Shown here piece by piece: positions 42,212 to 50,894 of a stretch of 64,000 nucleotides of DNA. Under the pieces are notes generated by a model that had not been told where the DNA came from, ran no database searches, and saw only the letters and a list, made by a program, of their open reading frames with translations. Source of the DNA: Lentzea aerocolonigenes (GTDB lineage: Bacteria; Actinomycetota; Actinomycetes; Mycobacteriales; Pseudonocardiaceae); contig NZ_BBOJ01000013.1 in assembly GCF_000974445.1 (NCBI RefSeq), forward strand, positions 124,001-188,000, in the 5' to 3' direction. Position numbers and translations under genes: made by a program. Each line of letters begins with the position of its first letter. The first letter of the stretch is position 1.

Positions 42212-43192
42212 TCACGCGGAAGCCAGGTACTTCGCGAAGGCCTCGATCGACGCCGGGTTGCGCGGCGACTCGACCAGCGCGGCGTACGGCAGGGCGTAGA
42301 AGCGCTTGTTCCTGATCGCCGGGGAGTTCGCGAGCGGCGCGAAGCCCTCCAGGAACTTCTGCTTCTGCTCAGGTGTGTTGAAGTCGCCGTCCGCGTAGTC
42401 GACGATCAGCACCACGTCGGGGTCGCGCTGCACGACGGCCTCCCAGTTGACCGTGGTCCAGCTGTCGTTGAGGTCGCCGAAGACGTTGTCGCCACCGGCC
42501 TTGCCGATCACGTCCTGCGGGGCCGCGTTCTTCCCGGACGTGAAGGGCTGGTCCTGACCGCTGTCGTAGAGGAACACCTTCGGGCGCGGCTTGCCCTCCA
42601 TGAGCTTGGCCGCGTTGTCGATCTGCTGCTGGTAGCCCTTGATGAGCTCCTCCGCCTTCGCCTCGACGCGGAAGATCTTCCCGAGATTGCGGAGATCCGT
42701 GTACAACGCGTCCAGGGCGGGCATGATGCCGCGCTGCTTGCCGACGCCGTTGCGGCACGCCTCGGTGAGCTGGTACGTGCCGATTCCGAGCTGCTTCAAC
42801 GCGTCCGGCGTGAAACCGGTGCTCTCGCTGAAACCGTAGTTCCAGCCGGCGAACACGAGGTCGGCGTTGGCGCCCTGCACGACCTCCTTGGAGATCTTGT
42901 CGGCGAGCTTGCGGGTGCTGCCGAAGTCGGTCTTCCACGGCGAGGTCCGGAGGTCGGCGGTGTTGTCGCCGTTCACGACGTACCCGGCCATGCGGTCGGA
43001 GAGGCCCAGCGCGAACATCAGCTCGGTGATGCCGGTGTCGTTCGTGACCACTTTGGACGGAACGTGGTCGAACGTGACCTGCTGGCCGCAGTTCGTGACG
43101 GTGACCGGGTCGGTCTTCGAGGCGTCCTGCGCGACCGTGGCGCCACAGCCGGAGACGAGCAGCAGGGCGGCTGTGACGAGTGCGGTTCTCAA
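42212..43192 (-). CDS. ABC transporter substrate-binding lipoprotein (BtuF/FecB-like)
   Basis: 326 residues with a lipobox (LLVSGC, Cys16). The helical-backbone (cluster A-II) binding-protein fold is indicated by VTNCGQQVTFDHVPSKVV, ITELMFALGLSDRMAGYV and the C-terminal PYAALVESPRNPASIEAFA. This class carries siderophores or corrinoids; the cobalamin riboswitch upstream of the operon favours vitamin B12 or cobinamide. Start is TTG 43192: a perfect AGGAGG (43200-43205) lies 7 nt upstream and TTGA overlaps the ATPase stop. Confidence 0.88.
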   Translation of the reverse strand: MRTALVTAALLLVSGCGATVAQDASKTDPVTVTNCGQQVTFDHVPSKVVTNDTGITELMFALGLSDRMAGYVVNGDNTADLRTSPWKTDFGSTRKLADKISKEVVQGANADLVFAGWNYGFSESTGFTPDALKQLGIGTYQLTEACRNGVGKQRGIMPALDALYTDLRNLGKIFRVEAKAEELIKGYQQQIDNAAKLMEGKPRPKVFLYDSGQDQPFTSGKNAAPQDVIGKAGGDNVFGDLNDSWTTVNWEAVVQRDPDVVLIVDYADGDFNTPEQKQKFLEGFAPLANSPAIRNKRFYALPYAALVESPRNPASIEAFAKYLASA

Positions 43193-43929
43193 GGGGTGAC
43201 CTCCTGGTCGAACAGGAGCTGTGGAACTCCTGTGGTGGGGTGCGTGACGACGTGTGCGGTGACGTGGAAGACCTTGGCGATCAGCTCGGGCACCAGGACT
43301 TCCTCCGGGGTGCCGCCCGCCACGAGACGCCCCTCGTCGAGGACGTGCAGCCGGTCGCAGAATGACGCGGCCAGGTTCAGGTCGTGCAGGACGGTCAGCA
43401 CCGTGACGCCCAGGCCGCGGGCGAGGGACAGCACGTCGAGCTGGTGGCGGATGTCGAGGTGGTTCGTCGGCTCGTCCAGCACGAGGACCTTCGGCTCCTG
43501 GGCGATCGCCCTGGCGATGAGCACGCGCTGGCGCTCGCCGCCGGACAGGCTGAGGAAGCTGCGCTCCGCGAGGTGCTCGACGTCCACTGTGGCCAGTGCG
43601 TCCGCCACCACCCGACGGTCGCGGGCGGGATCGCGGTCGTGCGGCAGCCTGCCCATCTCCACGACCTCGCTGACCGTGAAGTCGAACTCGACCTGCGACT
43701 CCTGCGTGAGCGCGGCGAGGTCGCGGGCGAGGTCGTGTCGCTTGTGGACGTTCTCGCCGTCGATCAGCACGGCGCCCGCGTCCGGCTTGAGCGCGCGGTA
43801 GACGCAGCGCAACGTGGTCGACTTGCCGCTGCCGTTCGGGCCGACGATGCCGACGACCTCGTTGTCGGCGTGCAGCGTGATGTCCTCGACGATGCCGCGG
43901 ATCGCGACCTGGTCGACCTCGACGCGCAT
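43189..43929 (-). CDS. ABC transporter ATP-binding protein (BtuD/FecE-like)
   Basis: 246 residues. Walker A GPNGSGKST (about 29-37), signature LSGGERQRVLIARAI near 135, Walker B VLVLDEPTNHLDI near 155, and switch His in VLHDLNLAA. It energises the two-subunit permease. ATG 43929 shares its A with the permease stop codon TGA, and the substrate-binding gene overlaps its own stop, so the three proteins are translationally coupled. Confidence 0.95.
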   Translation of the reverse strand: MRVEVDQVAIRGIVEDITLHADNEVVGIVGPNGSGKSTTLRCVYRALKPDAGAVLIDGENVHKRHDLARDLAALTQESQVEFDFTVSEVVEMGRLPHDRDPARDRRVVADALATVDVEHLAERSFLSLSGGERQRVLIARAIAQEPKVLVLDEPTNHLDIRHQLDVLSLARGLGVTVLTVLHDLNLAASFCDRLHVLDEGRLVAGGTPEEVLVPELIAKVFHVTAHVVTHPTTGVPQLLFDQEVTP

Positions 43930-44951
43930 CAGCGTCCTCCGAACACGTAGGCCCTGCGGCGCATGAGGAAGATGAAGCACGGCACACCGATCGCGGCCGT
44001 GATGACGCCGAGCGGCAGCTCCTCCGGCGCCGCGAGCATCCTGGCGGCGACGTCCACCCACACCAGGAAGCTCGCTCCGGCGAGAGGCGCGAGCGGCAGG
44101 ACCCTGCGGTGGTCGGCGCCGACGACCATGCGCGTCAGGTGCGGCAGCATCAGCCCGACGAACCCGACGGCCCCGCTGACGGCCACCAGCACGCCGGTGA
44201 TGCCCGCGGTGACGACGAACAGGTGCGTGCGGAACCGGTTGACCGCCACGCCGAGCGTGGTCGCGGTCTCGTCGCCCATCGCCAGCGCGTTGAGCTGCCG
44301 CGCCTTGGACATCAGGTAGACGATCCCGGCCGCGGTCACGACCGTGGCGACGGGCAACGACTGCCAGTTCGCTCCGCCGAGACTGCCGAGCAACCAGAAC
44401 ATGGCGCTGCGGGCCGCTTCGCCGTGCGGTGCCTGGAACACCAGCAGCATCGCCACGGCGGAGAACCCGTACGCGAGCGCGGTTCCAGTCAGCACGAGCC
44501 GCAACGGTGTGAGCCCGCCGCCCGTGCGCGCGGTGAGGTAGACCAGCGCCGTGGCACCGAGTCCGGTCAGGAACGCTCCGGTCGAGAGCGCGTAGACACC
44601 GAGCCCCTGGAGGACACCGAGCGTCGCCACCGCCGTCGCACCGACACTCGCACCGGACGAGATGCCGAGGACGTACGGGTCCGCGAGGGCGTTGCGGACC
44701 ATCGCCTGGATCGCGACGCCGACCGCGCTCAGCCCGGCGCCGACCACCGCGGCGAGCAGCACGCGGGGCAGCCGGATGTCCCAGACGATGTGGTACTGCC
44801 CGGCGAGGTCCGCCGGGATCGTGCCGCCGGTGACGGCCGCGTGCAGCAGTTCCAGGGTGAGGCCGAACGGCACGGAGACAGGTCCGAGCGAGACGCCCGC
44901 GACGACGCTGACGGCGAGCACGCCGACGAGCGCGCTGATCTTCCCGATCAC
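43929..44951 (-). CDS. ABC transporter permease, FecCD/BtuC family
   Basis: 340 residues with about ten membrane helices. Family blocks: VSLGPVSVPFGLTLELLHAA near the start, DIRLPRVLLAAVVGAGLSAVG near 55, and GFVGLMLPHLTRMVVGADHR near 265 (coupling helix). Starts at GTG 44951, 5 nt after gaaggga. First gene of the importer operon, directly downstream of a cobalamin riboswitch. Confidence 0.94.
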   Translation of the reverse strand: MIGKISALVGVLAVSVVAGVSLGPVSVPFGLTLELLHAAVTGGTIPADLAGQYHIVWDIRLPRVLLAAVVGAGLSAVGVAIQAMVRNALADPYVLGISSGASVGATAVATLGVLQGLGVYALSTGAFLTGLGATALVYLTARTGGGLTPLRLVLTGTALAYGFSAVAMLLVFQAPHGEAARSAMFWLLGSLGGANWQSLPVATVVTAAGIVYLMSKARQLNALAMGDETATTLGVAVNRFRTHLFVVTAGITGVLVAVSGAVGFVGLMLPHLTRMVVGADHRRVLPLAPLAGASFLVWVDVAARMLAAPEELPLGVITAAIGVPCFIFLMRRRAYVFGGR

Positions 44952-44994
44952 TTGGTCCCTTCCCGCAGTCCACGGCAGGAGTCGGAGGTTCTCT

Positions 44995-45110
44995 TCAGCC
45001 GTGTGCGGGTATTCGGGCTCGCCCCCGGTGAGGGGACCTACCGTTGCGGGTCAGCGCCGGACTTCGACCGGACTTCCCCCGTGCACGACGAACTCACCCT
45101 AACCCACGAG
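44995..45110 (-). promoter_or_regulatory. Cobalamin riboswitch upstream of the ABC importer
   Basis: On the minus strand the conserved B12-box core GCTGACCCGCAACGGTA is at 45039-45055, preceded by gggaagtccgg and by a cggtcgaagtccgg stem-loop, and followed by gcgagcccgaatacccgc, which fits the J6/3-P6 region of the aptamer. The block ends about 40 nt before the permease start, with a cacggc/gccgtg stem just 5' of the ribosome site gaaggga, suiting translational control. Boundaries are approximate. Confidence 0.85.
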
Positions 45111-45148
45111 CCACTCCACGAAATCGGGCGGAGACGCGTCTGACAGAC

Positions 45149-45658
45149 GTGGACCTGGGCGACCGAAGACGGCAGCGGCGTGAGCGACTGCGGAACGAGT
45201 ACGGCACGGCGAAGGTGTCTCAGGCGGACGACAACACCATCGCCCTCATCGCGTTCGCCGTGCTCCTCCTCGGCATCCTGGCCGGCTTCATCCTGCAGGA
45301 GCAGATCGCCGGCGCACTGCGCCAGGCCTACTGCACGCCGGTGTCGTGCCAGGTGCTGCCGCAGGCGCTGACCGGCTGGGCGATCGCGGTGGCGCCGCTG
45401 CCGGTGTTCTTCTGGCACCGCAACGCGGCGTTCTACCTCGGCATGTTCCTGGTCGGTCTGATGGGTACGTTCTTCATCACGGCGGCCCGCAGCTACGACG
45501 GTCTCTGGCTGCTGCCGATCGTCTACTTCGTGGTGGGACTGCTGTTCGTGCCGTTCAGCCTCTGGATCGCGCGCCTGGCCGCACCGGGGTGGCGTGCCGC
45601 GGCGGTCGCCGGCCAGCACTGGCTGCTGCTGGTCTCCTTCGTCCTCTGGCTGGCCTGA
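45149..45658 (+). CDS. Four-helix membrane protein, unknown function
   Basis: 169 residues with a basic cytoplasmic N-terminus (DLGDRRRQRRERLRNEY) and four membrane helices (IALIAFAVLLLGILAGFIL, ALTGWAIAVAPLPVFFW, FYLGMFLVGLMGTFFIT, LLPIVYFVVGLLFVPFSLW); one loop carries CTPVSC. No family was recognised. Divergent from the riboswitch-controlled operon and convergent with the T7SS-like cassette. Start GTG 45149 is likely but without a strong ribosome site. Confidence 0.6.
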   Translation: MDLGDRRRQRRERLRNEYGTAKVSQADDNTIALIAFAVLLLGILAGFILQEQIAGALRQAYCTPVSCQVLPQALTGWAIAVAPLPVFFWHRNAAFYLGMFLVGLMGTFFITAARSYDGLWLLPIVYFVVGLLFVPFSLWIARLAAPGWRAAAVAGQHWLLLVSFVLWLA

Positions 45659-45661
45659 CCG

Positions 45662-46249
45662 TCAGAGGACACCTCCCGCACCGAACTCCGGCTCGAGGCG
45701 ACGGAAGTACTCCATGCAGTTCGCCATCTGGTGCTCGACGCGGCCGAACTTCGGTGTGTCGTCCTGATCGAGCATCGCGAGCACGTCGACGGACTCGGTC
45801 GCCTTCTCGCCGGGGACGAGGACCTCCGCCCGGTCGCCGGGGAAGACGGACACCTTGTGGCCGACGTGCCACACGTCCCGCCGCGAGCCCTTGACCAGGA
45901 CCTTCCACGGCGGATCGTGCTGCTCCCCGTCCTCCAGCTCGGCACGGATCTTGAGCAGGGCGTCGAACACGGACTCACCGGTGGACATCTTGCGGCCGAA
46001 CGGACCGTAGACGGCCATCGTGATCTCTTTCGCCGTCCTGGCCTGCCACACGACCCGGCCGACCCAGAGCTGTTCCTCGCCGGACGCGGGATCTTTGCCG
46101 TGAAGCGGGATGTTCCGCGACACCGGCGGGAACTCGCCGCCCTTCGTCCACTCGGGAAGCTCCTCCACGGGCTGCGGGGGAGGTGGCGCCTGTCGCTGCG
46201 CCGGACGCATCGGGTGCTGCGGACGCATCGGCGGTTGTTGGGGGTGCAT
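45662..46249 (-). CDS. Hypothetical protein, Pro-rich N-terminus, end of T7SS-like cassette
   Basis: 195 residues. The first about 30 are Pro/Gln/Arg-rich (HPQQPPMRPQHPMRPAQ); the rest has a beta-rich core (QLWVGRVVWQARTAKEITMAVYG) and ends EFGAGGVL. Unrecognised. It follows the T7SS-like substrate gene by 31 bp and the small membrane gene converges with it. By position it may be an accessory, chaperone or immunity protein (inference). Confidence 0.6.
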   Translation of the reverse strand: MHPQQPPMRPQHPMRPAQRQAPPPPQPVEELPEWTKGGEFPPVSRNIPLHGKDPASGEEQLWVGRVVWQARTAKEITMAVYGPFGRKMSTGESVFDALLKIRAELEDGEQHDPPWKVLVKGSRRDVWHVGHKVSVFPGDRAEVLVPGEKATESVDVLAMLDQDDTPKFGRVEHQMANCMEYFRRLEPEFGAGGVL

Positions 46250-46280
46250 CGGTACGAACTCCTCGGTGGTCGCCTTCGCG

Positions 46281-47675
46281 TCAGGCGTGCTTGCCCATGA
46301 TGTCGCGCATCTGCTGCCGGTAGCTGTTCATCAATTCCCGCTGCGCGAACACTTCGCCGGGAGGAAGGCCGCCCAATCCGCTCTCGATCCGGCCGACCAG
46401 GTCCTTGAGGTAGAAGTACTGGCTCTTGTCCGGCTCCGGCAGGTGTTCCGGTTCCCTGATCCTGGGTTGCTCGTCCGGCTCTCGCTTCGGTTCCTCCGCC
46501 GGCGGGTCGGGCTCGCGGTGCTCGGACGGGGCGTCCGGCTGGTCCGGGTCCGTCTTCTGCGGACCGAACGGTTCGTCACCGTGACGGGGGTCGAAGTCCG
46601 GCGTGTGCGACGGGAGCTCGTAGTCCTCCCGCAGCCACGGCGGCCTGCCGTCGTCGACGTGCCGGCCGAGCTGGGTGGCGGCCTGTTCGGTCGTCTCCCG
46701 CGCGGCTGCCTCCACCGCCTCGCGGGCAACGGCCTTCTCCGCCGTGCCGGCCAGACCGGCACCGTCCGTCGCGAGACCGATCGCGATGTCACCGACCAGC
46801 TGGCCCGCCGCGCCGAACGGGTCCTTCTTCCACTCCTCGAAGTTGAGGATGCCCTTGACGGCCTCCGCCGGGTGCGTGGCCATGTGCACCATGCCCGCGG
46901 CCTGCTTCATCATGTTCGCCGCGTACTCACCGGGATGCGTCACGTTGTACGGGTCCAGCGGGCTCCCGGCTCGGATCAGCGTCACCAGGCTGGTCACGGA
47001 CCTGCCCAGGCCGTCGCCGAACTTCTCCACCTGCTCGGACATCTTCTCGAACGTGTCCTCGGCCGTCGCCGCGAACTTGGAGAGGAAGCCCGGTTCCTCC
47101 GGCGCCTTGTCCTTCGACCTGTTGATCACCGAGGCGGCTTGCGCGGCAGCGTCCTTCAACGCGTTCCGCGCGTCGGCGAGGATCCGTTCGGCCTGCTCCC
47201 GCTTGGCCTTGCCGGGATCGCTGAACGGCGCGAGCGGATTCGGTGCGGCATCACCTTTCGCGAACGCGTCCAGCGAGGCCTTCTCGTGTCGCGCCGACGC
47301 GGCGTCGTACTCCTTCTCGGCCGCCCGCGTCTCCGCCTTCGACTCGTTGTAGAGGCGGATCGCCTCGGCGGCCTCGCGCTGAGCACGCTCGACCGCACCC
47401 TTGTACGTCGTCAGCGCGTCCACCGCCGGACCGAACGCCTCCGCCGCGTCGCGCCACTTCGGCGTCTCCGCGGCGAAGTAGCCGCCGAACTTCTCGGCCG
47501 CCTGCCCCATCCAGTGTCCGACGTCCAGTTTGGACACCCCGGCGTACGCCTCCTGGCAGGCGGTCGAGAGCTTGCGCAACCCGTTCGCGGTCTCCTCGAG
47601 GGTCGCGATGTCGCCGGGAACGAGCTCCTTGGGGTCGTCGGTGTCGCCGAGCTCGCTGCGGCCGAAGAAGCTCAC
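46281..47675 (-). CDS. Putative T7SS-secreted/WXG-like protein
   Basis: 464 residues. The N-terminal region (GDTDDPKELVPGDIATLEET, then HWMGQAAEKFGGYFAAETPK) resembles the signal domain found in actinobacterial type VII substrates. A long helical coiled region (about 95-225) is followed by hydrophobic Gly/Ala helices and a Pro/Glu-rich linker (350-425), ending in a short conserved-looking C-terminus (YFYLKDLVGRIESGLGG). No toxin motif was seen. Starts at GTG 47675, overlapping the upstream gene stop (GTGA). Confidence 0.65.
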   Translation of the reverse strand: MSFFGRSELGDTDDPKELVPGDIATLEETANGLRKLSTACQEAYAGVSKLDVGHWMGQAAEKFGGYFAAETPKWRDAAEAFGPAVDALTTYKGAVERAQREAAEAIRLYNESKAETRAAEKEYDAASARHEKASLDAFAKGDAAPNPLAPFSDPGKAKREQAERILADARNALKDAAAQAASVINRSKDKAPEEPGFLSKFAATAEDTFEKMSEQVEKFGDGLGRSVTSLVTLIRAGSPLDPYNVTHPGEYAANMMKQAAGMVHMATHPAEAVKGILNFEEWKKDPFGAAGQLVGDIAIGLATDGAGLAGTAEKAVAREAVEAAARETTEQAATQLGRHVDDGRPPWLREDYELPSHTPDFDPRHGDEPFGPQKTDPDQPDAPSEHREPDPPAEEPKREPDEQPRIREPEHLPEPDKSQYFYLKDLVGRIESGLGGLPPGEVFAQRELMNSYRQQMRDIMGKHA

Positions 47676-48187
47676 GAGCGGTCACCGGCCTTCTTGAACG
47701 AGGTCTCCTCGCCGAGGACGTCCTCGACCGACGAGTCCCACGCGTCCGCGGCACCCTTGGTGGCCTTGTCCCACTGCGCGCCCGGCGTGGTCTGGTTCAG
47801 GCCGGACCTGGCCAGGTCCTCCCACGACTGCTTGGTCGGGTCGTCGTGGGAGTTCGGGTTGCCGAGCAGCAGCTGGAACGCCTCCTTGACCTTGTCCTCA
47901 GCCTGCTCGTACACGGTCTTGGTGTCGGTGAGCGCGGAGACCATCTCCGTGCCCTCCTTCACCAGGTGGCGCAGGCCCCAGCGCCACCGGTCGAAGAACT
48001 CCTCCAGCGCGTCGGCGAGCACCTCGTCACCGCACTCGTCCTGGCCGGGGCAGAGCATCCCGAAGGTGCTCGTGGTGGACGCGAGGTGGCCGCCATCGGG
48101 TGCGATCTCCTTCAGGGCGGCGACGGTGTCGTTGATGCCCTTGATCGCCTGCCCCATCGCGCCGAGGTCGACACCGAAGCCGTTCAC
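47672..48187 (-). CDS. WXG100/ESX-like helical protein
   Basis: 171 residues, mostly helical. A W-x-W/G motif (RWRWGLRHLVKEGTEMV) sits between two helices, as in WXG100-type hairpins, and a CPGQDEC pair precedes it. It lacks a signal peptide, as expected for type VII partners. Starts at GTG 48187 overlapping the SseB-like stop by 4 bp and overlaps the next gene by 4 bp, so the cassette is translated as one unit. Function inferred. Confidence 0.6.
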   Translation of the reverse strand: MNGFGVDLGAMGQAIKGINDTVAALKEIAPDGGHLASTTSTFGMLCPGQDECGDEVLADALEEFFDRWRWGLRHLVKEGTEMVSALTDTKTVYEQAEDKVKEAFQLLLGNPNSHDDPTKQSWEDLARSGLNQTTPGAQWDKATKGAADAWDSSVEDVLGEETSFKKAGDRS

Positions 48188-48567
48188 GCGTCCACCGCCA
48201 CGTCGTCGGCGACGATGCCGCGCACCGGAGGCAGGGTCATCATGTGCTCGGTCCCGTTGTCGAAGACGACGCCGGTCGGCCTCGGCAACGCGCGGAGGTA
48301 GTGGTCGAGCAGCCGCTCGCCGGTGACTGCCAGGTAGCCGACGTCGACGCTCTCGCCCCTGGCTTCCAGGTGTTGCCGCAACAGCTCGAGACTGGAGAAG
48401 GCGGCGAGCCAGCTCAGTCCTTCGATGGTGATGACCGGCAACGACAGCGGATCGATCCGCTGCAGGTAGACCGTGCTCGCCCGGAACGCCTCCAGAAAGG
48501 CCTCCGGCTCCCCCTCACCGTTGCGGTAACGCCGTGCGTGCTCCACCGCCTGGTTCTCGTTGTGCAT
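48184..48567 (-). CDS. SseB-like protein
   Basis: 127 residues. It ends RPTGVVFDNGTEHMMTLPPV, resembling the SseB N-terminal domain often found near secretion or WXG genes in actinobacteria. Starts at ATG 48567, after gggaga. Probably the first gene of the cassette running to 45662. The homology is by eye and moderate. Confidence 0.55.
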   Translation of the reverse strand: MHNENQAVEHARRYRNGEGEPEAFLEAFRASTVYLQRIDPLSLPVITIEGLSWLAAFSSLELLRQHLEARGESVDVGYLAVTGERLLDHYLRALPRPTGVVFDNGTEHMMTLPPVRGIVADDVAVDA

Positions 48568-48760
48568 GCCTCTCCCGTTCGACCAATCCCCCCCAGATCG
48601 GCAGAGCGGTACGTTACCGAGGGCTCACGGTCCGTGTCGGGCGGACCGGGAAAAAAGATCTTCGGAAAAGTTCGGCGGTCGTGTCGATCCGGCGCCGGGC
48701 CCGTTCGACCTGTGGATGCCGAGGGGCTGAGGAGCCCCGCACAGACACGGGAGACACACC

Positions 48761-49180
48761 ATGAAGTTCATGCTGATCTGGCGCGCGACCGACGAGGCCT
48801 GGGCGAACCTGGGCGACGTGGACTTCGACAAGATGCTGGAGCTCACCGGCCAGTTCAACGAGGAGATGATCCGCGCGGGCGTGCTGCTGGCCGCCGAGGG
48901 CCTCGACGACCCGGCGCAGGGTGTCGTCGTCGACTACTCCGTCGAACCGCCGCTCGTCACGGACGGGCCGTACGGCGAGGCCAAGGAGCTGTTCAACGGC
49001 TTCTACATCATCAACGTCTCCTCGAAGGAGGAGGCGGTCGAGTGGGCCAAGCGCGCCCCGATCAGGGCGGCCGGGTTCAAGACCGAGATCCGCAGGGTGC
49101 CGACGATCGACGAGTTCCCGCAGGACAACGTGTGGATCCAGAAGGAACGCGCGTGGCGTGAGGCGCACGGCCAGCTCTGA
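48761..49180 (+). CDS. YCII-related (DGPF) domain protein
   Basis: 139 residues of the YCII/YciI-like dimeric ferredoxin-like fold: KFMLIWRATDE at the start and VTDGPYGEAKELFNGFYIIN (residues about 66-85) with the hallmark D-G-P and E-A-K-E. Such proteins often adjoin an ECF sigma factor; none is adjacent here. Starts at ATG 48761 after gggaga. Function unknown, possibly binding of small aromatic molecules. Confidence 0.85.
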   Translation: MKFMLIWRATDEAWANLGDVDFDKMLELTGQFNEEMIRAGVLLAAEGLDDPAQGVVVDYSVEPPLVTDGPYGEAKELFNGFYIINVSSKEEAVEWAKRAPIRAAGFKTEIRRVPTIDEFPQDNVWIQKERAWREAHGQL

Positions 49181-49209
49181 AAGGCACGCGGTGTGGTGAG
49201 GTGGGGGTC

Positions 49210-49542
49210 GTGCGCGAACTGACCCCGGCGGCGAGGGATCTGATCACCTCGGTGGACGAGGGCCCGGAGATCCCGTTCGCCGTCCGTGACTTCATCGAGA
49301 AGCTCACGTTCGCCGACGCCGGCGAGATCCTGGCCGCCCTGCGGGACGTGCAGGCGGCCGACTGGACGGCTCTTCCGGTGTGGGCTCGCAATCTGGCGTA
49401 CCGGCTCGCCTGCCTGCAGCGGCCCGACGACCCGGAGCTGCTGCGCGAGGCAGCGGCCGACCTCCTCAGTTTCGGTCCCGACTGGGACGAGACGGCGGAG
49501 GAGTTGAAGGTGCGCGCCACGCGGCTCGAACAGTCCCCGTAG
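49210..49542 (+). CDS. Hypothetical helical protein
   Basis: About 110 residues, helical and acidic (VRELTPAARDLITSVDEGPE, AGEILAALRDVQAADWTAL, DPELLREAAADLLSFGPDW). No family recognised. GTG 49210, preceded by gaggtgg, is preferred to GTG 49201. It lies downstream of the YCII gene on the same strand and ends before a strong bidirectional hairpin. Confidence 0.6.
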   Translation: MRELTPAARDLITSVDEGPEIPFAVRDFIEKLTFADAGEILAALRDVQAADWTALPVWARNLAYRLACLQRPDDPELLREAAADLLSFGPDWDETAEELKVRATRLEQSP

Positions 49543-49548
49543 ACGGCT

Positions 49549-49581
49549 CGGCTCCCGGCACCACGCAGGTGCCGGGAGCCG
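49549..49581. terminator. Bidirectional terminator between 49542 (+) and leuB (-)
   Basis: Perfect 14-bp stem (cggctcccggcacc / ggtgccgggagccg) with loop acgca, between convergent stops. Confidence 0.8.
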
Positions 49582-49597
49582 GAACAGCCGAGAACGC

Positions 49598-50635
49598 TCA
49601 GCCCGTGCGGACGTTCGACGACACGAGAGCGGCGAGCCTGTCGCCGATCGCGTAGGTCGCGCCCGGCGACTGGTGGTCGCGGGTCGCGAGGTCGAACGCC
49701 ACGGAGGCCTCGATCCGGCGCGACGCCTCGTGCTCGCCGAGGTGGTCGAGCAGCAGCGCCACGGACAGCACGGCGGCCGTCGGGTCCGCGATGCCCTGGC
49801 CCGCGATGTCGGGTGCCGAGCCGTGCACCGGCTCGAACATCGACGGGTTGCGGCGCGTCACGTCCAGGTTTCCCGACGCGGCCAGGCCGATGCCACCCGT
49901 GACGGCGGCAGCGAGGTCGGTCAGGATGTCGCCGAACAGGTTGTCCGTCACGATCACGTCGTAGCGGCCGGGGTCGGTGACCATGTGGATCGTGGCCGCG
50001 TCGACGTGCTGGTACGCCACGGTCACGTCCGGGTGCTGGAGCGAGACCTCCTCGACGACGCGCGACCACAACGAGCCGGCGTGCGTGAGGACGTTCGTCT
50101 TGTGCACCAGCGTCAGGTGGCGGCGCTGGCGGTTCGACGCGCGGGCGAAGGCGTCGCGGACGACGCGCTCCACGCCGAACGACGTGTTGAGCGAGACCTC
50201 GGTGGCGATCTCGTGCGGGGTGTCCTTGCGGAGCAGTCCGCCGTTGCCCGCGTACGGGCCCTCGGTGCCCTCGCGGACCACCACCATGTCGATCTCCGGC
50301 GGGTCCGCGAGCGGGCTGCGGACGCCGGGGTAGAGACGAGCAGGGCGGAGGTTCACGTGGTGGTCGAGTTCGAAGCGCAGGCGCAGCAACAGCCCTCGCT
50401 CCAGAATTCCGCTCGGCACCGACGGGTCGCCCACCGCGCCGAGCAGGATCGCGTCGTGCTGGCGAAGCTCTCCCAGCACCGACTCGGGCAACAACTCTCC
50501 CGTGGCGTGCCAGCGCGCCGCGCCGAGGTCGTAGCGAGTGATCTCGGCCGCCGGAACGACCTCGCCGAGGACCTTCAGGGCCTCAGCGATGACCTCGGGC
50601 CCGATCCCGTCTCCTGGGATCACTGCGAGCCGCAT
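49598..50635 (-). CDS. leuB: 3-isopropylmalate dehydrogenase
   Basis: 345 residues. NAD-dependent oxidative decarboxylation of 3-isopropylmalate (leucine), and of methylmalate in the citramalate route. MRLAVIPGDGIGPEVI at the start, VREGTEGPYAG near 120, TDNLFGDILTDLAA near 225, and FEPVHGSAPDIAGQGIADP near 265 are family motifs. Start ATG 50635, 7 nt after ggagg. Positional counterpart of Rv2995c, located apart from leuCD as in mycobacteria. Confidence 0.97.
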   Translation of the reverse strand: MRLAVIPGDGIGPEVIAEALKVLGEVVPAAEITRYDLGAARWHATGELLPESVLGELRQHDAILLGAVGDPSVPSGILERGLLLRLRFELDHHVNLRPARLYPGVRSPLADPPEIDMVVVREGTEGPYAGNGGLLRKDTPHEIATEVSLNTSFGVERVVRDAFARASNRQRRHLTLVHKTNVLTHAGSLWSRVVEEVSLQHPDVTVAYQHVDAATIHMVTDPGRYDVIVTDNLFGDILTDLAAAVTGGIGLAASGNLDVTRRNPSMFEPVHGSAPDIAGQGIADPTAAVLSVALLLDHLGEHEASRRIEASVAFDLATRDHQSPGATYAIGDRLAALVSSNVRTG

Positions 50636-50848
50636 CCACACACCTCCCAGGTGTCCGTCCCCAATTAGTGGGACTACTTTCCTTCGCGAAAGGCTACCGG
50701 CATCACGGCCACTCGCCGCATGCCGGACACCCCTTCGGGGTGGTTTCTCCCGTACTGCGGGACACCCACACGGCCCATTCCGCACTTTCGGGTGTCACTC
50801 GACCGCAGTAAGCCTGTCGCGTCAAGGGGTGACGGCCCTGCTCACACC

Positions 50849-50890
50849 AGAAGGGGCCTGGGTTCCGCGTGCGGAACCCAGGCCCCTTCT
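50849..50890. terminator. Perfect 20-bp stem hairpin upstream of leuB / after the subtilase gene
   Basis: Arms 50849-50868 and 50871-50890 are exact complements, with only gt between them. First of two tandem long hairpins in the 323-bp gap between the subtilase stop and leuB. Confidence 0.75.
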
Positions 50891-50894
50891 ACGT

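Noticed and set aside
42212..44951. Iron-siderophore import as the default function
   Set aside because: The cobalamin riboswitch upstream argues for corrinoid uptake; substrate class alone does not discriminate.
50674..50721. Short ORF MRRVAVMPVAFREGK upstream of leuB as an attenuation leader
   Set aside because: It has no Leu codons and no convincing terminator behind it, so leucine attenuation is not supported.
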